This document shows positions 47,265 through 55,565 of a stretch of 64,000 bases of DNA, one piece after another. Every line of letters begins with the position of its first letter. Position 1 is the stretch's first letter. The DNA is from Deltaproteobacteria bacterium IMCC39146 (GTDB lineage: Bacteria; Desulfobacterota; Desulfuromonadia; Desulfuromonadales; BM103). The translations under genes were made by a program, and so were the position numbers. Under the pieces are notes generated by a model. It was not told where the DNA came from, ran no database searches, and saw nothing but the letters and a program-made list of their open reading frames with translations. The stretch is taken from NCBI GenBank assembly GCA_030005635.1, contig JARUHP010000005.1, positions 62,001-126,000 of the forward strand, in the 5' to 3' direction.

Positions 47265-48373
47265 TTTGCAGGCTCCAGTCGCGCTTGTTGTTTAACGCCG
47301 TTCCCGACCAGCTTTTCGTCGCTATAAATTCTGATCCATTGCCGTTGAAATTCCAGGAAACCACTCTCTGCCGGAATGTCCTCCTCCTCAGAAAGCTTAA
47401 CCTTAAGGGTCTGTGCAGCTAGCGCTACCGTAACTATTGTGCAATTGCCCAGGTCCTCCACCGCTTTAACGGTGACCGGAATGGCGCCCTGCACAGCTTG
47501 TGAATGCAGTTTGAGAAAATCAGGTCGAATCCCAAGTTTGAAGCTTCCAGTTAGCCTCTCGGTGCCGTTGCCAACCAGGATCTCCTGGTCGCCGATATGG
47601 GCGATACCGTTCTCCATCCGGCAAGGTAAAAAGTTCATCCCGGGGCTGCCGATGAAATAACCGACAAAGGTATGTTGCGGATTTTCAAAAAGTTCCTGCG
47701 GGGTGCCGATCTGCATGACCTGACCTTGGTTCATCACGACCACCTGGTCGGCAAAGGTTAGCGCCTCCAATTGGTCGTGGGTGACGTAGACCATCGTCAA
47801 TTTGAAGCGGGCATGGATCTGCTTGAGCTTGCGCCGCAAGAGTAATTTTAGATGCGGGTCAATCACGGTGAGCGGCTCGTCAAATAGAATTGCTGCGACA
47901 TCGCTGCGTACCAGCCCCCGGCCCAGAGATATTTTCTGCTTGGCGTCAGCACTCAAGTTGGCCGCGCGTTTGTGCAATACGTCATTCAGTTCCAACATGT
48001 CAGCAACTTCTTTGACGCGTTCTTTGATGTCAGCTTCCGGTAGTTTACGGTTGCGCAGCGGGAAGGCCAGATTGTCGTAAACACTCATGGTGTCGTAGAT
48101 GACCGGAAACTGGAAGACCTGTGCAATATTGCGTTCCTGGGGGAGTAGGCCAGTAACATCCTTACCGTCAAACAAAACCTGTCCTTCTGATGGTTGCAGC
48201 AACCCAGAGATAATGTTCAACAGAGTGGTTTTGCCGCAACCGGAGGGGCCAAGGAGGGCATAGGCGTTACCATCTTCCCAGACATGATCCATTTTTTGTA
48301 AGGCATAATCTGTCTCAGCGGTTGGCTTGGAAAGATAGGAATGAGCCAAATTTTTTAGATCAATTAGAGCCAT
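47261..48373 (-). CDS. glpT: Glycerol ABC transporter ATP-binding protein
   Basis: 370 residues: ABC ATPase domain (about 1-235) and C-terminal regulatory OB fold, as in MalK. Walker A GPSGCGKTTLL, Walker B AAILFDEPLTVID, switch His in YVTHDQLEAL. The ABC signature is degenerate (NLSADAKQKISLGRG instead of LSGGQ), whereas its partner GlpS has the normal form; so one of the two ATP sites is probably weak. The overlap with glpP fits subunit stoichiometry. Confidence 0.9.
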   Translation of the reverse strand: MALIDLKNLAHSYLSKPTAETDYALQKMDHVWEDGNAYALLGPSGCGKTTLLNIISGLLQPSEGQVLFDGKDVTGLLPQERNIAQVFQFPVIYDTMSVYDNLAFPLRNRKLPEADIKERVKEVADMLELNDVLHKRAANLSADAKQKISLGRGLVRSDVAAILFDEPLTVIDPHLKLLLRRKLKQIHARFKLTMVYVTHDQLEALTFADQVVVMNQGQVMQIGTPQELFENPQHTFVGYFIGSPGMNFLPCRMENGIAHIGDQEILVGNGTERLTGSFKLGIRPDFLKLHSQAVQGAIPVTVKAVEDLGNCTIVTVALAAQTLKVKLSEEEDIPAESGFLEFQRQWIRIYSDEKLVGNGVKQQARLEPAK

Positions 48374-48384
48374 GAATGCTGCCT

Positions 48385-49479
48385 TTAAGTCAGTTGTCGT
48401 GAAGCGTTATCAGGGGAAGCAACCAGATGGCCGTCGAGATCGAAAACGTAAAGACGGGCCTGGTTTACATAAACCTTAATTTGTTCATCTATCTGATATT
48501 GATGAATCCCCTGTTGCTGGACCGTCCAGGCAGCGCCATTGTGGGTAACGTGGACAAAGGTTTCCGAGCCGCTGATTTCAGCGAGGTCAATGTTTGCCTG
48601 GAATTCGATGTCCGTAGCGGTTCTTGATTGCAACTGCAGATGGTTTGCACGCATACCGAATTGATATTTGCCGGGTTTTAGTCCATTGAGGTGCTGCTCT
48701 AGAGCAGACGGCATAGCATCGCCCAGGCGAAGGTTGGTCGCGTCAACGCTGCCGGCAACAAAGTTCATGGCAGGATCACTAAACGCCTGGGCGATCCGGG
48801 TGCTCTGCGGGTGCTGATACACATCAACGGTGGGGCCGAATTGCTCTAGTCGCCCCTCATAGAGCACGGCGGTGTTTCCACCCAGTGCCAAGGCTTCAGG
48901 GGGTTCCGTGGTGGCGTAGACGACGATCGAATTCCGCCGTTTGAAGATCTCATGCATTTCAGCGCGTAACTCTTCACGGAGCTTGTAATCAAGGTTTACC
49001 AGCGGTTCATCCAGCAGCAACAACTCTGCATCTTTGACCAGTGCGCGGGCGATGGCGGTGCGTTGCTGCTGGCCGCCCGAGAGCTCGGCTGGCATCCGAT
49101 CCAGCAGCTTTTCAATCCGTAGCATCTCGGCAACGTCACGAACCTTTCGATCAATTTCGGCTTTAGCTACTTTTGCCAGACGCAAGGGCGAGGCAATGTT
49201 TTTATAAACGGTCATCGAGGGGTAATTAATGAACTGTTGATAAACCATGGCGACGTCGCGTTCGCGCACCGATACGCCGGTCAGATCCTGACCATTCATC
49301 AGGATCCGCCCTTTTGTCGGCTTATCGAGACCAGCCATCAGCCGCATCAAGGTGGTTTTCCCGGAAAGGGTTCGGCCCAGCAGAACGTTGAAGGTGCCCG
49401 GTTCAAGCTGCAGCGAAATGTCATTGATATGACAGTCTTTCTCGACCAGTTTTGTCACGTTTTCAATAACCAGTGCCAT
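48385..49479 (-). CDS. glpS: Glycerol ABC transporter ATP-binding protein
   Basis: 364 residues, MalK-like. Walker A GRTLSGKTTLM, signature ELSGGQQQRTAIARAL, Walker B LLLLDEPLVNLD. The switch-loop His is not in its usual YVTHD setting (YATTEPPEAL), complementary to the defect in GlpT; the pair forms an asymmetric heterodimer with probably one fully competent ATP site. First transporter gene after glpR, 17 bases apart. Confidence 0.9.
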   Translation of the reverse strand: MALVIENVTKLVEKDCHINDISLQLEPGTFNVLLGRTLSGKTTLMRLMAGLDKPTKGRILMNGQDLTGVSVRERDVAMVYQQFINYPSMTVYKNIASPLRLAKVAKAEIDRKVRDVAEMLRIEKLLDRMPAELSGGQQQRTAIARALVKDAELLLLDEPLVNLDYKLREELRAEMHEIFKRRNSIVVYATTEPPEALALGGNTAVLYEGRLEQFGPTVDVYQHPQSTRIAQAFSDPAMNFVAGSVDATNLRLGDAMPSALEQHLNGLKPGKYQFGMRANHLQLQSRTATDIEFQANIDLAEISGSETFVHVTHNGAAWTVQQQGIHQYQIDEQIKVYVNQARLYVFDLDGHLVASPDNASRQLT

Positions 49480-49496
49480 GGAGCCGTTTCCCCTGT

Positions 49497-50291
49497 TTAG
49501 ATTAACTCTGCCGGTCGTTTCGTTTTGTGACTGCTTGCACCAGCAATATGTAGGACAACGTTATTTTCAGTGAGAATTTCAATGATGCGGGGTGGTGGCG
49601 GAAGGTCGGTAAAGAGGGCGTCAACCTGATTGATGTTGCCGAGCCTGACCATCGCACTGCGCTCGAATTTACTCTGATCGGCAACCAGAAAGACCTGACG
49701 GGAGCTCTCGATAATGGCCTGAGTTACCCGAACCTCATGATAGTCGAAGTCGAGTAGCGTTCCATCCGCGTCAATGCTGGAAATGCCGATGATGCCAAAA
49801 TCAATTTTGAACTGGTGGATAAAATCGATGGTTGCCTCGCCGGTAATGCCGCCATCACTTGGCCTGACTGCGCCGCCTGCTATAATAATTTCAAAGCTGG
49901 GATTGTTGCGCATAATCACCGCAACGTTCAGGTTGTTGGTAATAATTCGCAAGCCATGATGGTTTAGTAATGCTTTTGCGACTTCTTCAGTCGTGGTGCC
50001 GATGTTGATAAAGATCGACGCCCGATCGGGAATTTGCTTTGCGGTCATCTCGGCGAGGCGTCGTTTTCCTTCCAGATTCATGACCTGACGGATTGTATAT
50101 TCGACATTTTCAACGCTAGATTTGAGTCCGGCTCCACCATGATAGCGAGTGAGTAGTTGCTGCTCGCAGAGGGTGTTGATATCGCGGCGGATTGTTTGTG
50201 GCGTGACATTAAAATTCTGCGCCAGAGTTTCGATGGCAACGAAACCTTGTTGTTGAACGAGTACCAGAATTTCCTGTTGTCGCAGATTCAT
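49497..50291 (-). CDS. glpR: DeoR-family glycerol regulon repressor GlpR
   Basis: 264 residues from the ATG at 50291 (MNLRQQEILVLV); a longer frame reaches 50399 but adds non-conserved residues. N-terminal DeoR HTH (ETLAQNFNVTPQTIRRDINTL), then the sugar-phosphate-binding domain with INIGTTTEEVAKAL and GGAVRPSDGGITG. Expected ligand is glycerol 3-phosphate. It is the promoter-proximal gene of the minus-strand operon and divergent from glpK, so it can control both sides through the 50292-50486 region. Confidence 0.9.
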   Translation of the reverse strand: MNLRQQEILVLVQQQGFVAIETLAQNFNVTPQTIRRDINTLCEQQLLTRYHGGAGLKSSVENVEYTIRQVMNLEGKRRLAEMTAKQIPDRASIFINIGTTTEEVAKALLNHHGLRIITNNLNVAVIMRNNPSFEIIIAGGAVRPSDGGITGEATIDFIHQFKIDFGIIGISSIDADGTLLDFDYHEVRVTQAIIESSRQVFLVADQSKFERSAMVRLGNINQVDALFTDLPPPPRIIEILTENNVVLHIAGASSHKTKRPAELI

Positions 50292-50400
50292 CTTGAATCC
50301 AGATCGACCGAGGTGATAGCTATATTCATTCGCTGGCGTTAATAATCCTTTATAGCAAGATTTGTTCATTTGGCAAGAAATGCTTGAACAGTTTTTCAAC

Positions 50401-50467
50401 TTCGAACATTCATCGGCTTGACAATTTTCGGTATTGAGTGATTATGAACTTGCAATAGTCGAACATG
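50401..50467 (+). promoter_or_regulatory. glpK promoter with candidate GlpR half-sites
   Basis: TTGACA (50418-50423), 17 bases, ATTATG (50441-50446). CGAACAT half-sites, the conserved half of GlpR operators, occur at 50403-50409 and 50460-50466, flanking the promoter; an inverted TGTTCAT lies at 50363. Confidence 0.55.
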
Positions 50468-50486
50468 AGTCTACAGGAGGTCTTTT

Positions 50487-51980
50487 ATGAGTGGACGTCA
50501 TATCCTTGCGATCGATCAGGGCACAACCAGTTCTCGGGCGATGATTTTTGACGGGAGTGGACACTGTGTTGCCCTTGCCCAGCAGGAATTCAAACAGATC
50601 TATCCGCGGGATGGTTGGGTCGAACATGACCCGGAAGAGATCTGGCAATCAGTGCTCGCGGTCTGTCGTCAGGTTCTAGAGAAGGCGGACGAAGCAGGCG
50701 TCGAGGTCGTCGGCATTGGCATTACCAACCAGCGCGAAACAACTCTGGTCTGGGATCGCCAGACTGGCAAACCCCTCTACAACGCCATCGTCTGGCAGGA
50801 TCGTCGCACGGCCGATTATTGCGCTGAGCTGAAAGCTGCCGGCCATGAAGAGCAGGTCGCTGAACAGACCGGCCTGCTGCTTGATTCCTACTTTTCAGCG
50901 ACTAAATTACGCTGGATTCTCGACAATGTTGCTGGGGCCAGAGCCAGGGCGGAAAAGGGCGAGTTGGCGTTCGGAACAGTCGACAGCTTCCTGCTCTGGC
51001 GGTTGACAGGTGGCGGGTCACATGCCACTGACGCCACCAATGCGTCGCGGACCATGTTGTTCAACATCCATTCGCAGGAATGGGATAAATCGTTGTTGAA
51101 TTTATTCCAGCTCCCAGAGTCCCTGCTGCCCGATGTGAAAGATTGTATTGCCGATTTCGGCGCGACTGACACCAATCTGTTCGGGCGCGCCATTCCGATT
51201 GGCGGGATCGCCGGCGACCAGCAGGCGGCAGCCATAGGGCAGGCCTGTCTTGATCCGGGCATGATCAAGAGTACCTATGGAACCGGTTGTTTCGTGTTGA
51301 TGAATACCGGAGATAAAGTAATCCGTTCTCAAAACCGTCTTTTGACGACGGTTGCCTACCGTGTTGATGGGCAGGTCAGCTATGCCGTCGAAGGCTCGAT
51401 TTTTGTTGCCGGGGCAGCTATTCAGTGGCTTCGGGATGCGCTTAAATTGATCGACTCTGCCGGTGAAGTTGAAGGCCTGGCGCAGGGCCTTGATTCCAAT
51501 CGAGGAGTTTATCTGGTCCCCGCTTTTACCGGGCTGGGGGCTCCGCATTGGGATCCTCATGCCCGCGGTGCAATCTTTGGCCTGACCCGTGATACCGGGG
51601 TCGCTGAAATTGTTCGGGCAACGTTGGAATCGGTTGGCTATCAAACTTATGACTTGATGGAAGCCATGAAAAGGGACAGTGAAACAGCTTCGAAGGCGTT
51701 GCGAGTCGATGGTGGCATGGTGGCCAATAACTGGTTCCTGCAGTTTCTGGCTGACCTACTGGACGTTCCCGTTGAGCGTCCCCAGGTCACCGAGACCACT
51801 GCCCTGGGAGCGGCCTACCTGGCCGGAGTACAGTTCGGGTTGTTTGAATCGCTTGCGGATATCGGTCAGCATTGGCAGAGAGATGCTTTGTTTACCCCCA
51901 AACTCAGCCATGTTGAACGAAACAAGCTGCTGCTAGGATGGCAAAGGGCGGTCTCAAGGGTTCTGGAAACGGGACATTAA
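50487..51980 (+). CDS. glpK: Glycerol kinase
   Basis: Phosphorylates imported glycerol to glycerol 3-phosphate, trapping it in the cell and making the GlpR ligand. 497 residues of the FGGY family. [15 protein letters not shown] phosphate-binding motif, [21 protein letters not shown] and the C-terminal [18 protein letters not shown] are canonical. AGGAGG precedes the ATG. Divergent from the transporter operon. Confidence 0.97.
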   Translation: MSGRHILAIDQGTTSSRAMIFDGSGHCVALAQQEFKQIYPRDGWVEHDPEEIWQSVLAVCRQVLEKADEAGVEVVGIGITNQRETTLVWDRQTGKPLYNAIVWQDRRTADYCAELKAAGHEEQVAEQTGLLLDSYFSATKLRWILDNVAGARARAEKGELAFGTVDSFLLWRLTGGGSHATDATNASRTMLFNIHSQEWDKSLLNLFQLPESLLPDVKDCIADFGATDTNLFGRAIPIGGIAGDQQAAAIGQACLDPGMIKSTYGTGCFVLMNTGDKVIRSQNRLLTTVAYRVDGQVSYAVEGSIFVAGAAIQWLRDALKLIDSAGEVEGLAQGLDSNRGVYLVPAFTGLGAPHWDPHARGAIFGLTRDTGVAEIVRATLESVGYQTYDLMEAMKRDSETASKALRVDGGMVANNWFLQFLADLLDVPVERPQVTETTALGAAYLAGVQFGLFESLADIGQHWQRDALFTPKLSHVERNKLLLGWQRAVSRVLETGH

Positions 51981-51993
51981 TACGGGAGACGCT

Positions 51994-52785
51994 ATGCCTG
52001 AAATCCAGACAGATTTAGTGCGAACCGATCTTGCCGGAAAGGTTACCCTGGTCACTGGTGGCGGCGGTGGCATTGGTGCCGCTGTGGCGGAAGCCTTTGG
52101 CCGCCATGGGGCAAGGGTCGGCATTCACTACCATGGCAGCGATAAACAGGCTGTTTCAGACCTGGTGGAGAGAATTCGCTTGGCAGGCGGTGACGCCTTT
52201 TCGCTTCAGGCTGATTTCAATTCCAGCCAGGCCGTTGTCGACACAATTAATCAGGTCGTCGCGCACTTTGGTCGGCTGGATATTCTGGTCAACAATGCCG
52301 GCAGCATGGTTGCCAGGCGACGATTGGATGAATTGGACGATGATTTCATTGATCAAGTATTTAATCTCAATGCCCGCTCGGTCGCAACGGCCTGTCGCAC
52401 AGCCTTACCGGTCTTTACTCAACAGAAGAGTGGCTGCATCATCAATGTCAGTTCGATTTCTGCACGCACCGGCGGCAGTGTTGGCTCCTCCATTTACAGC
52501 GCCTCCAAGGCCTTTGTCAGCACCCTGACCCGTTCCTTGGCCCGGGAATTGGCTGATCGGCATATCCGCGTTAATGCGATCTCTCCTGGCACCATCGATA
52601 CAGCATTCCATGAGCAGTTTTCCAGCCGGGAAAAATTGCAAATGACCCAAGCTGGAATTCCGATGCAGAGACTTGGCGACGCAAAAGACTGCGCCGGGAC
52701 AGCCCTTTATTTGGCTTGCGATAGTTTGAGCGGCTATGTAACCGGCCAGGTCATTGAAATCAACGGCGGGCAATTAATGGCTTGA
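51994..52785 (+). CDS. Short-chain dehydrogenase/reductase
   Basis: 263 residues. NAD(P)-binding TGGGGGIGAAVAEAF, NNAG, catalytic Ser in INVSSISA and YSASK. SDR of the FabG-like classical type; substrate unknown. It follows glpK by 13 bases and is probably cotranscribed, so it may act on glycerol, dihydroxyacetone or a related polyol. An inverted repeat (52810-52837) follows. Confidence 0.88.
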   Translation: MPEIQTDLVRTDLAGKVTLVTGGGGGIGAAVAEAFGRHGARVGIHYHGSDKQAVSDLVERIRLAGGDAFSLQADFNSSQAVVDTINQVVAHFGRLDILVNNAGSMVARRRLDELDDDFIDQVFNLNARSVATACRTALPVFTQQKSGCIINVSSISARTGGSVGSSIYSASKAFVSTLTRSLARELADRHIRVNAISPGTIDTAFHEQFSSREKLQMTQAGIPMQRLGDAKDCAGTALYLACDSLSGYVTGQVIEINGGQLMA

Positions 52786-52809
52786 ACAGGCATTAATCTA
52801 TAGCCTTCT

Positions 52810-52837
52810 GGTTCATAATAGCTGGCACTTATGAACC
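52810..52837 (+). other. Inverted repeat after the SDR gene
   Basis: GGTTCATAA (52810-52818) pairs with TTATGAACC (52829-52837). No T-tract follows directly. Rest of 52786-53046 has no gene. Confidence 0.45.
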
Positions 52838-53046
52838 ATCCCGCGGATGGCGTCTTGCGAGTCACGACTTATGAGAAGAAAACCGGCTTCTTTTTGATAG
52901 AGACATTTAGGAAGCTGTTTATTCCACAAAGTTATGGTCACCTGCTAACGGGCGACCTCTTTGTCTCCTGGATTTATAAATCTTTTGCTTAGACTCCCGT
53001 TCAAGGGTCGGCTGCAGACATCTCAGTCGATGGATAAGGATTGGCT

Positions 53047-53223
53047 ATGGAACAAATCTTTCTGTGGGGGGTCACGATTGCAGCCTCCCTCTTTTTTGCC
53101 GGAATGCTTTACCTTATTGCTGCGAAGCGAGGGGCAAACAAGAACTTTTGGGCCATGATGGGTTTCCTTGTCGGGCCGCTTGCTCTGCCCTTTGTGTTTT
53201 TTGCGAAGAGGACGAACCTGTAA
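53047..53223 (+). CDS. Small two-helix membrane protein
   Basis: 58 residues from the ATG at 53047, six bases after AAGGA. Two hydrophobic segments (about 5-26 and 38-54) joined by a basic loop AAKRGANKNFW; ends KRTNL. No recognised family. A good ribosome site and coherent hydrophobic pattern support a real gene; a hairpin with T-tract follows at 53368. Confidence 0.55.
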   Translation: MEQIFLWGVTIAASLFFAGMLYLIAAKRGANKNFWAMMGFLVGPLALPFVFFAKRTNL

Positions 53224-53367
53224 GGACTGTTGCGTGCATGTCCGCCTCTTTTTCTGCCTGCTGATGTCCGGATATCTTCTGCCTCTATGTCACAATTTAT
53301 AGGGATGTACACTACACCAGGTAAGCGCTTGTTAATAAATCCTGCCGCAACTCATTCTTGATTTGTC

Positions 53368-53399
53368 CAGGGATGTATAGGACCCTGTTTTTGATTTTT
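53368..53399 (+). terminator. Possible terminator
   Basis: CAGGG (53368-53372) pairs with CCCTG (53383-53387), followed by TTTTTGATTTTTT. Short stem. The rest of 53224-53498 contains no gene. Confidence 0.45.
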
Positions 53400-53498
53400 T
53401 AGAAAAAATGGAATCCATTTTTATGAATCAGTCCCACATAAAATCCTAACTATTAAGAACTCTGATATCGCTTCTCGTTTGTATGCTACAATCTCAAC

Positions 53499-54167
53499 AT
53501 GTGCGGACGTATATCAACAGCTGGCATTTCAGCAGACATCTTAAAGGCTCACTTCGATATAGAGAGTGTATTTCCTTTTACACTGAGCTACAACGTTGTG
53601 CCTACCCTCCAAATACCCGCCATCATAGAACAGAACAACATACGAAAACTTGAAGCTTTCAGGTGGGGACTCATACCTCACTGGGCAAGAGATAAAAACA
53701 TAATGGCCACCGCCTTTAATGCGCGTGCAGAGTCCGTCGTGCACAAGCCCCTGTTTCGAGAATCAATCAAATCCAAACGATGCTTAGTTCTTGCCACCGG
53801 CTTTTACGAATGGCAAGTGTCTTGTGGTAAGAAGCAGCCCTACTACATCTTTAGAGCAGATAAACGGCCGCTCGCCTTTGCTGGCCTGTGGGATGTCTGG
53901 GAAGATGATGTGACCGGTGAGGCTATCGAGAGCTGCACGATCATCACGACCGCAGCTACGCATCAGATGATACCAATCCATGAGCGTATGCCTGTTGTTC
54001 TCGAGCGTGATATCTATGATACCTGGCTTGATCCTGAGTTTAATGAGACAGACGTATTGCAGGAGCTCTTGATTGCACCTAAGCAAGATGTACTCGAGAT
54101 GTATCCTGTGTCGAATTATGTGAGCAATTCAAGAAATGATGGCGAGGAATGTATCGAGAGGCTGTAG
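53499..54167 (+). CDS. yedK: SRAP-domain protein (YedK/HMCES type)
   Basis: 222 residues. Abasic-site processing protein that forms a thiazolidine link to abasic sites in single-stranded DNA through Cys2, which is present (MCGRIS). Other active-site parts: YNVVPT, AFNARAES, ATGFYEW and HERMPVVL. No Shine-Dalgarno sequence; a -10-like TACAAT at 53487-53492 sits so close to the ATG that a leaderless mRNA is likely. Codon use (ATA, AGA) and base composition are more A+T-rich than in flanking genes, hinting at transfer. Confidence 0.9.
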   Translation: MCGRISTAGISADILKAHFDIESVFPFTLSYNVVPTLQIPAIIEQNNIRKLEAFRWGLIPHWARDKNIMATAFNARAESVVHKPLFRESIKSKRCLVLATGFYEWQVSCGKKQPYYIFRADKRPLAFAGLWDVWEDDVTGEAIESCTIITTAATHQMIPIHERMPVVLERDIYDTWLDPEFNETDVLQELLIAPKQDVLEMYPVSNYVSNSRNDGEECIERL

Positions 54168-54334
54168 TTACGGGGCCTTTTACAACAATCTTATTAATAA
54201 TAAATTAGAGTTGTCTTGAAGTTCTGTTTATCTGTTGTTAATTTCAGAAGGTTTGTTATTGACGACTTTACGTCATCGAAGTATTGTCTCCTTCCCCCTA
54301 TGAATTCATTAACATCGATCCAAAGGAGATAACA

Positions 54335-54766
54335 ATGGCAACAGTTCTCGAAATGGCAGCTGAAATAGTAGCTGCACACGCATCAACAACTTCTATGACT
54401 AAAGAAGAAATTATTGCTGAGATCCAAGAAGTTCATGCAGCACTAACATCTCTTGAAAAAGGGGAGTCTGTCTCTATAGCAGAAGAGGAACAAGAGTCGA
54501 CTGAGCCTGCAATCACTAAGCGTAAGGCCTTTGGTAAGAAGCAGATCTACTGCATGGTCTGCGGTAAGGGGTTCACTACTCTTAAACGTCACTTGGGTGC
54601 AGCACATGACCTCACACCAAAAGAGTATCGTAAGCAGTTCGGTATCCCGGCCGGAACTACATTAGCATCTAAAGACTATTCTGAGTCTCGTAGACAGATG
54701 GCTATAGATAAGGACCTGGCTGGTGGATTAGCTAAGGCTCGTGCTGCTAAGGGAAAGAAGAAGTAA
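54335..54766 (+). CDS. Ros/MucR-family zinc-finger regulator
   Basis: 143 residues from the ATG at 54335 (AAGGAG six bases upstream). The acidic N-terminal half is followed by the Ros/MucR domain: YCMVCGKGFTTLKRHLGAAH gives the C2H2 zinc finger, then DLTPKEYRKQFGIP, and a basic C-terminus AKARAAKGKKK. A DNA-binding repressor or nucleoid-type protein; target unknown. A terminator follows. Shares the A+T-rich character of the SRAP gene. Confidence 0.87.
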   Translation: MATVLEMAAEIVAAHASTTSMTKEEIIAEIQEVHAALTSLEKGESVSIAEEEQESTEPAITKRKAFGKKQIYCMVCGKGFTTLKRHLGAAHDLTPKEYRKQFGIPAGTTLASKDYSESRRQMAIDKDLAGGLAKARAAKGKKK

Positions 54767-54788
54767 CAGCTCTCACACATAAGATACG

Positions 54789-54827
54789 AAAGGCCAACTC
54801 TTGAATTATTAGGGGTTGGCCTTTTTT
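54789..54827 (+). terminator. Terminator after the Ros/MucR gene
   Basis: AAGGCCAAC (54790-54798) pairs with GTTGGCCTT (54815-54823), followed by TTTT. Confidence 0.85.
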
Positions 54828-54830
54828 ATC

Positions 54831-55052
54831 CCCTTCATCCTTGTAAATATAGGCTTTTCACCACAGAGCCACAGAGGACGCAGAGGAGAATCTATAAACA
54901 AAACCTGTTTTTTGCCGCGGTTAACATCTGATAACGTCTGATAATACAATAAACCAAGACCTTGCTTCTGATTGAAAGTCTTTACCCCCAAGCCCCGCCT
55001 TTGCCCTATCAGATTTGATCAGATTGTATCAGCGGCCAATTTGTCTTTCGCT
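54831..55052 (+). repeat. Intergenic repeat element, copy 1
   Basis: About 222 bases, nearly identical to copy 2 at 55086 (period 255). Starts with a CCACAGAGCCACAGAGGACG block (54861 on), then a module bounded by imperfect inverted ends: GCCGCGG (54914-54920) with the TCTGATAA motif twice, and ending ATCAGCGGCC (55037). No coding frame. Confidence 0.85.
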
Positions 55053-55085
55053 CCTTGAATTCGTTCTCAAACACATCCCCTTGAT

Positions 55086-55348
55086 CCCATTAATCCTCTA
55101 AATATAAGCCTTTCACCACAGAGCCACAGAGGACGCAGAGGAGAATCTTAAACAAAACCTGTTTTTTGCCGCGGATAACATCTGATAACGTCTGATAATG
55201 CAATAAACCAAGACCTTGCTTCTGATTGAAAGTCTTTACCCCCAAGCCCCGCCTTTGACCTATCAGATTTGATCAGATTCTATCCGCGGCCAACTTAGCC
55301 TTTCGTTTTTTAGCTTTGTTCCAATCTGCGTGCATCAGATCTTATCTG
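55086..55348 (+). repeat. Intergenic repeat element, copy 2
   Basis: As copy 1, with better matched ends: left GCCGCGGATAACATCTGAT from 55168, right ending CAGATTCTATCCGCGGCC at 55291, inverted to each other. A further TCTGCGTG...TCTGCGTTCAAC tail (to 55348) is shared with copy 3. The whole 54828-55565 interval contains no gene; the remaining 217 bases before kbl show no feature. Confidence 0.85.
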
Positions 55349-55565
55349 CGTTCAACAATGAAAAATGCTAATTTTTAGGCCTTAAAAGATCATTTTTAGC
55401 GCCAAAATCAGATTCGGGGCCACTTAATTTTTAGAGGCCCCATTTCTGTTTGGTGTATTTGTTACTGCCAGGACCTGAATTATTTCAACATCCGATTTAT
55501 CTGGTAGGTTTATAGCAGGGTTTGGTTTTCATCTTTAATTTCACTTCAGATAGAAGGGGGCCCAG

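Noticed and set aside
54831-55348. CRISPR array
   Set aside because: Just two long copies with a 255-base period, no short regular repeat-spacer pattern and no cas genes.
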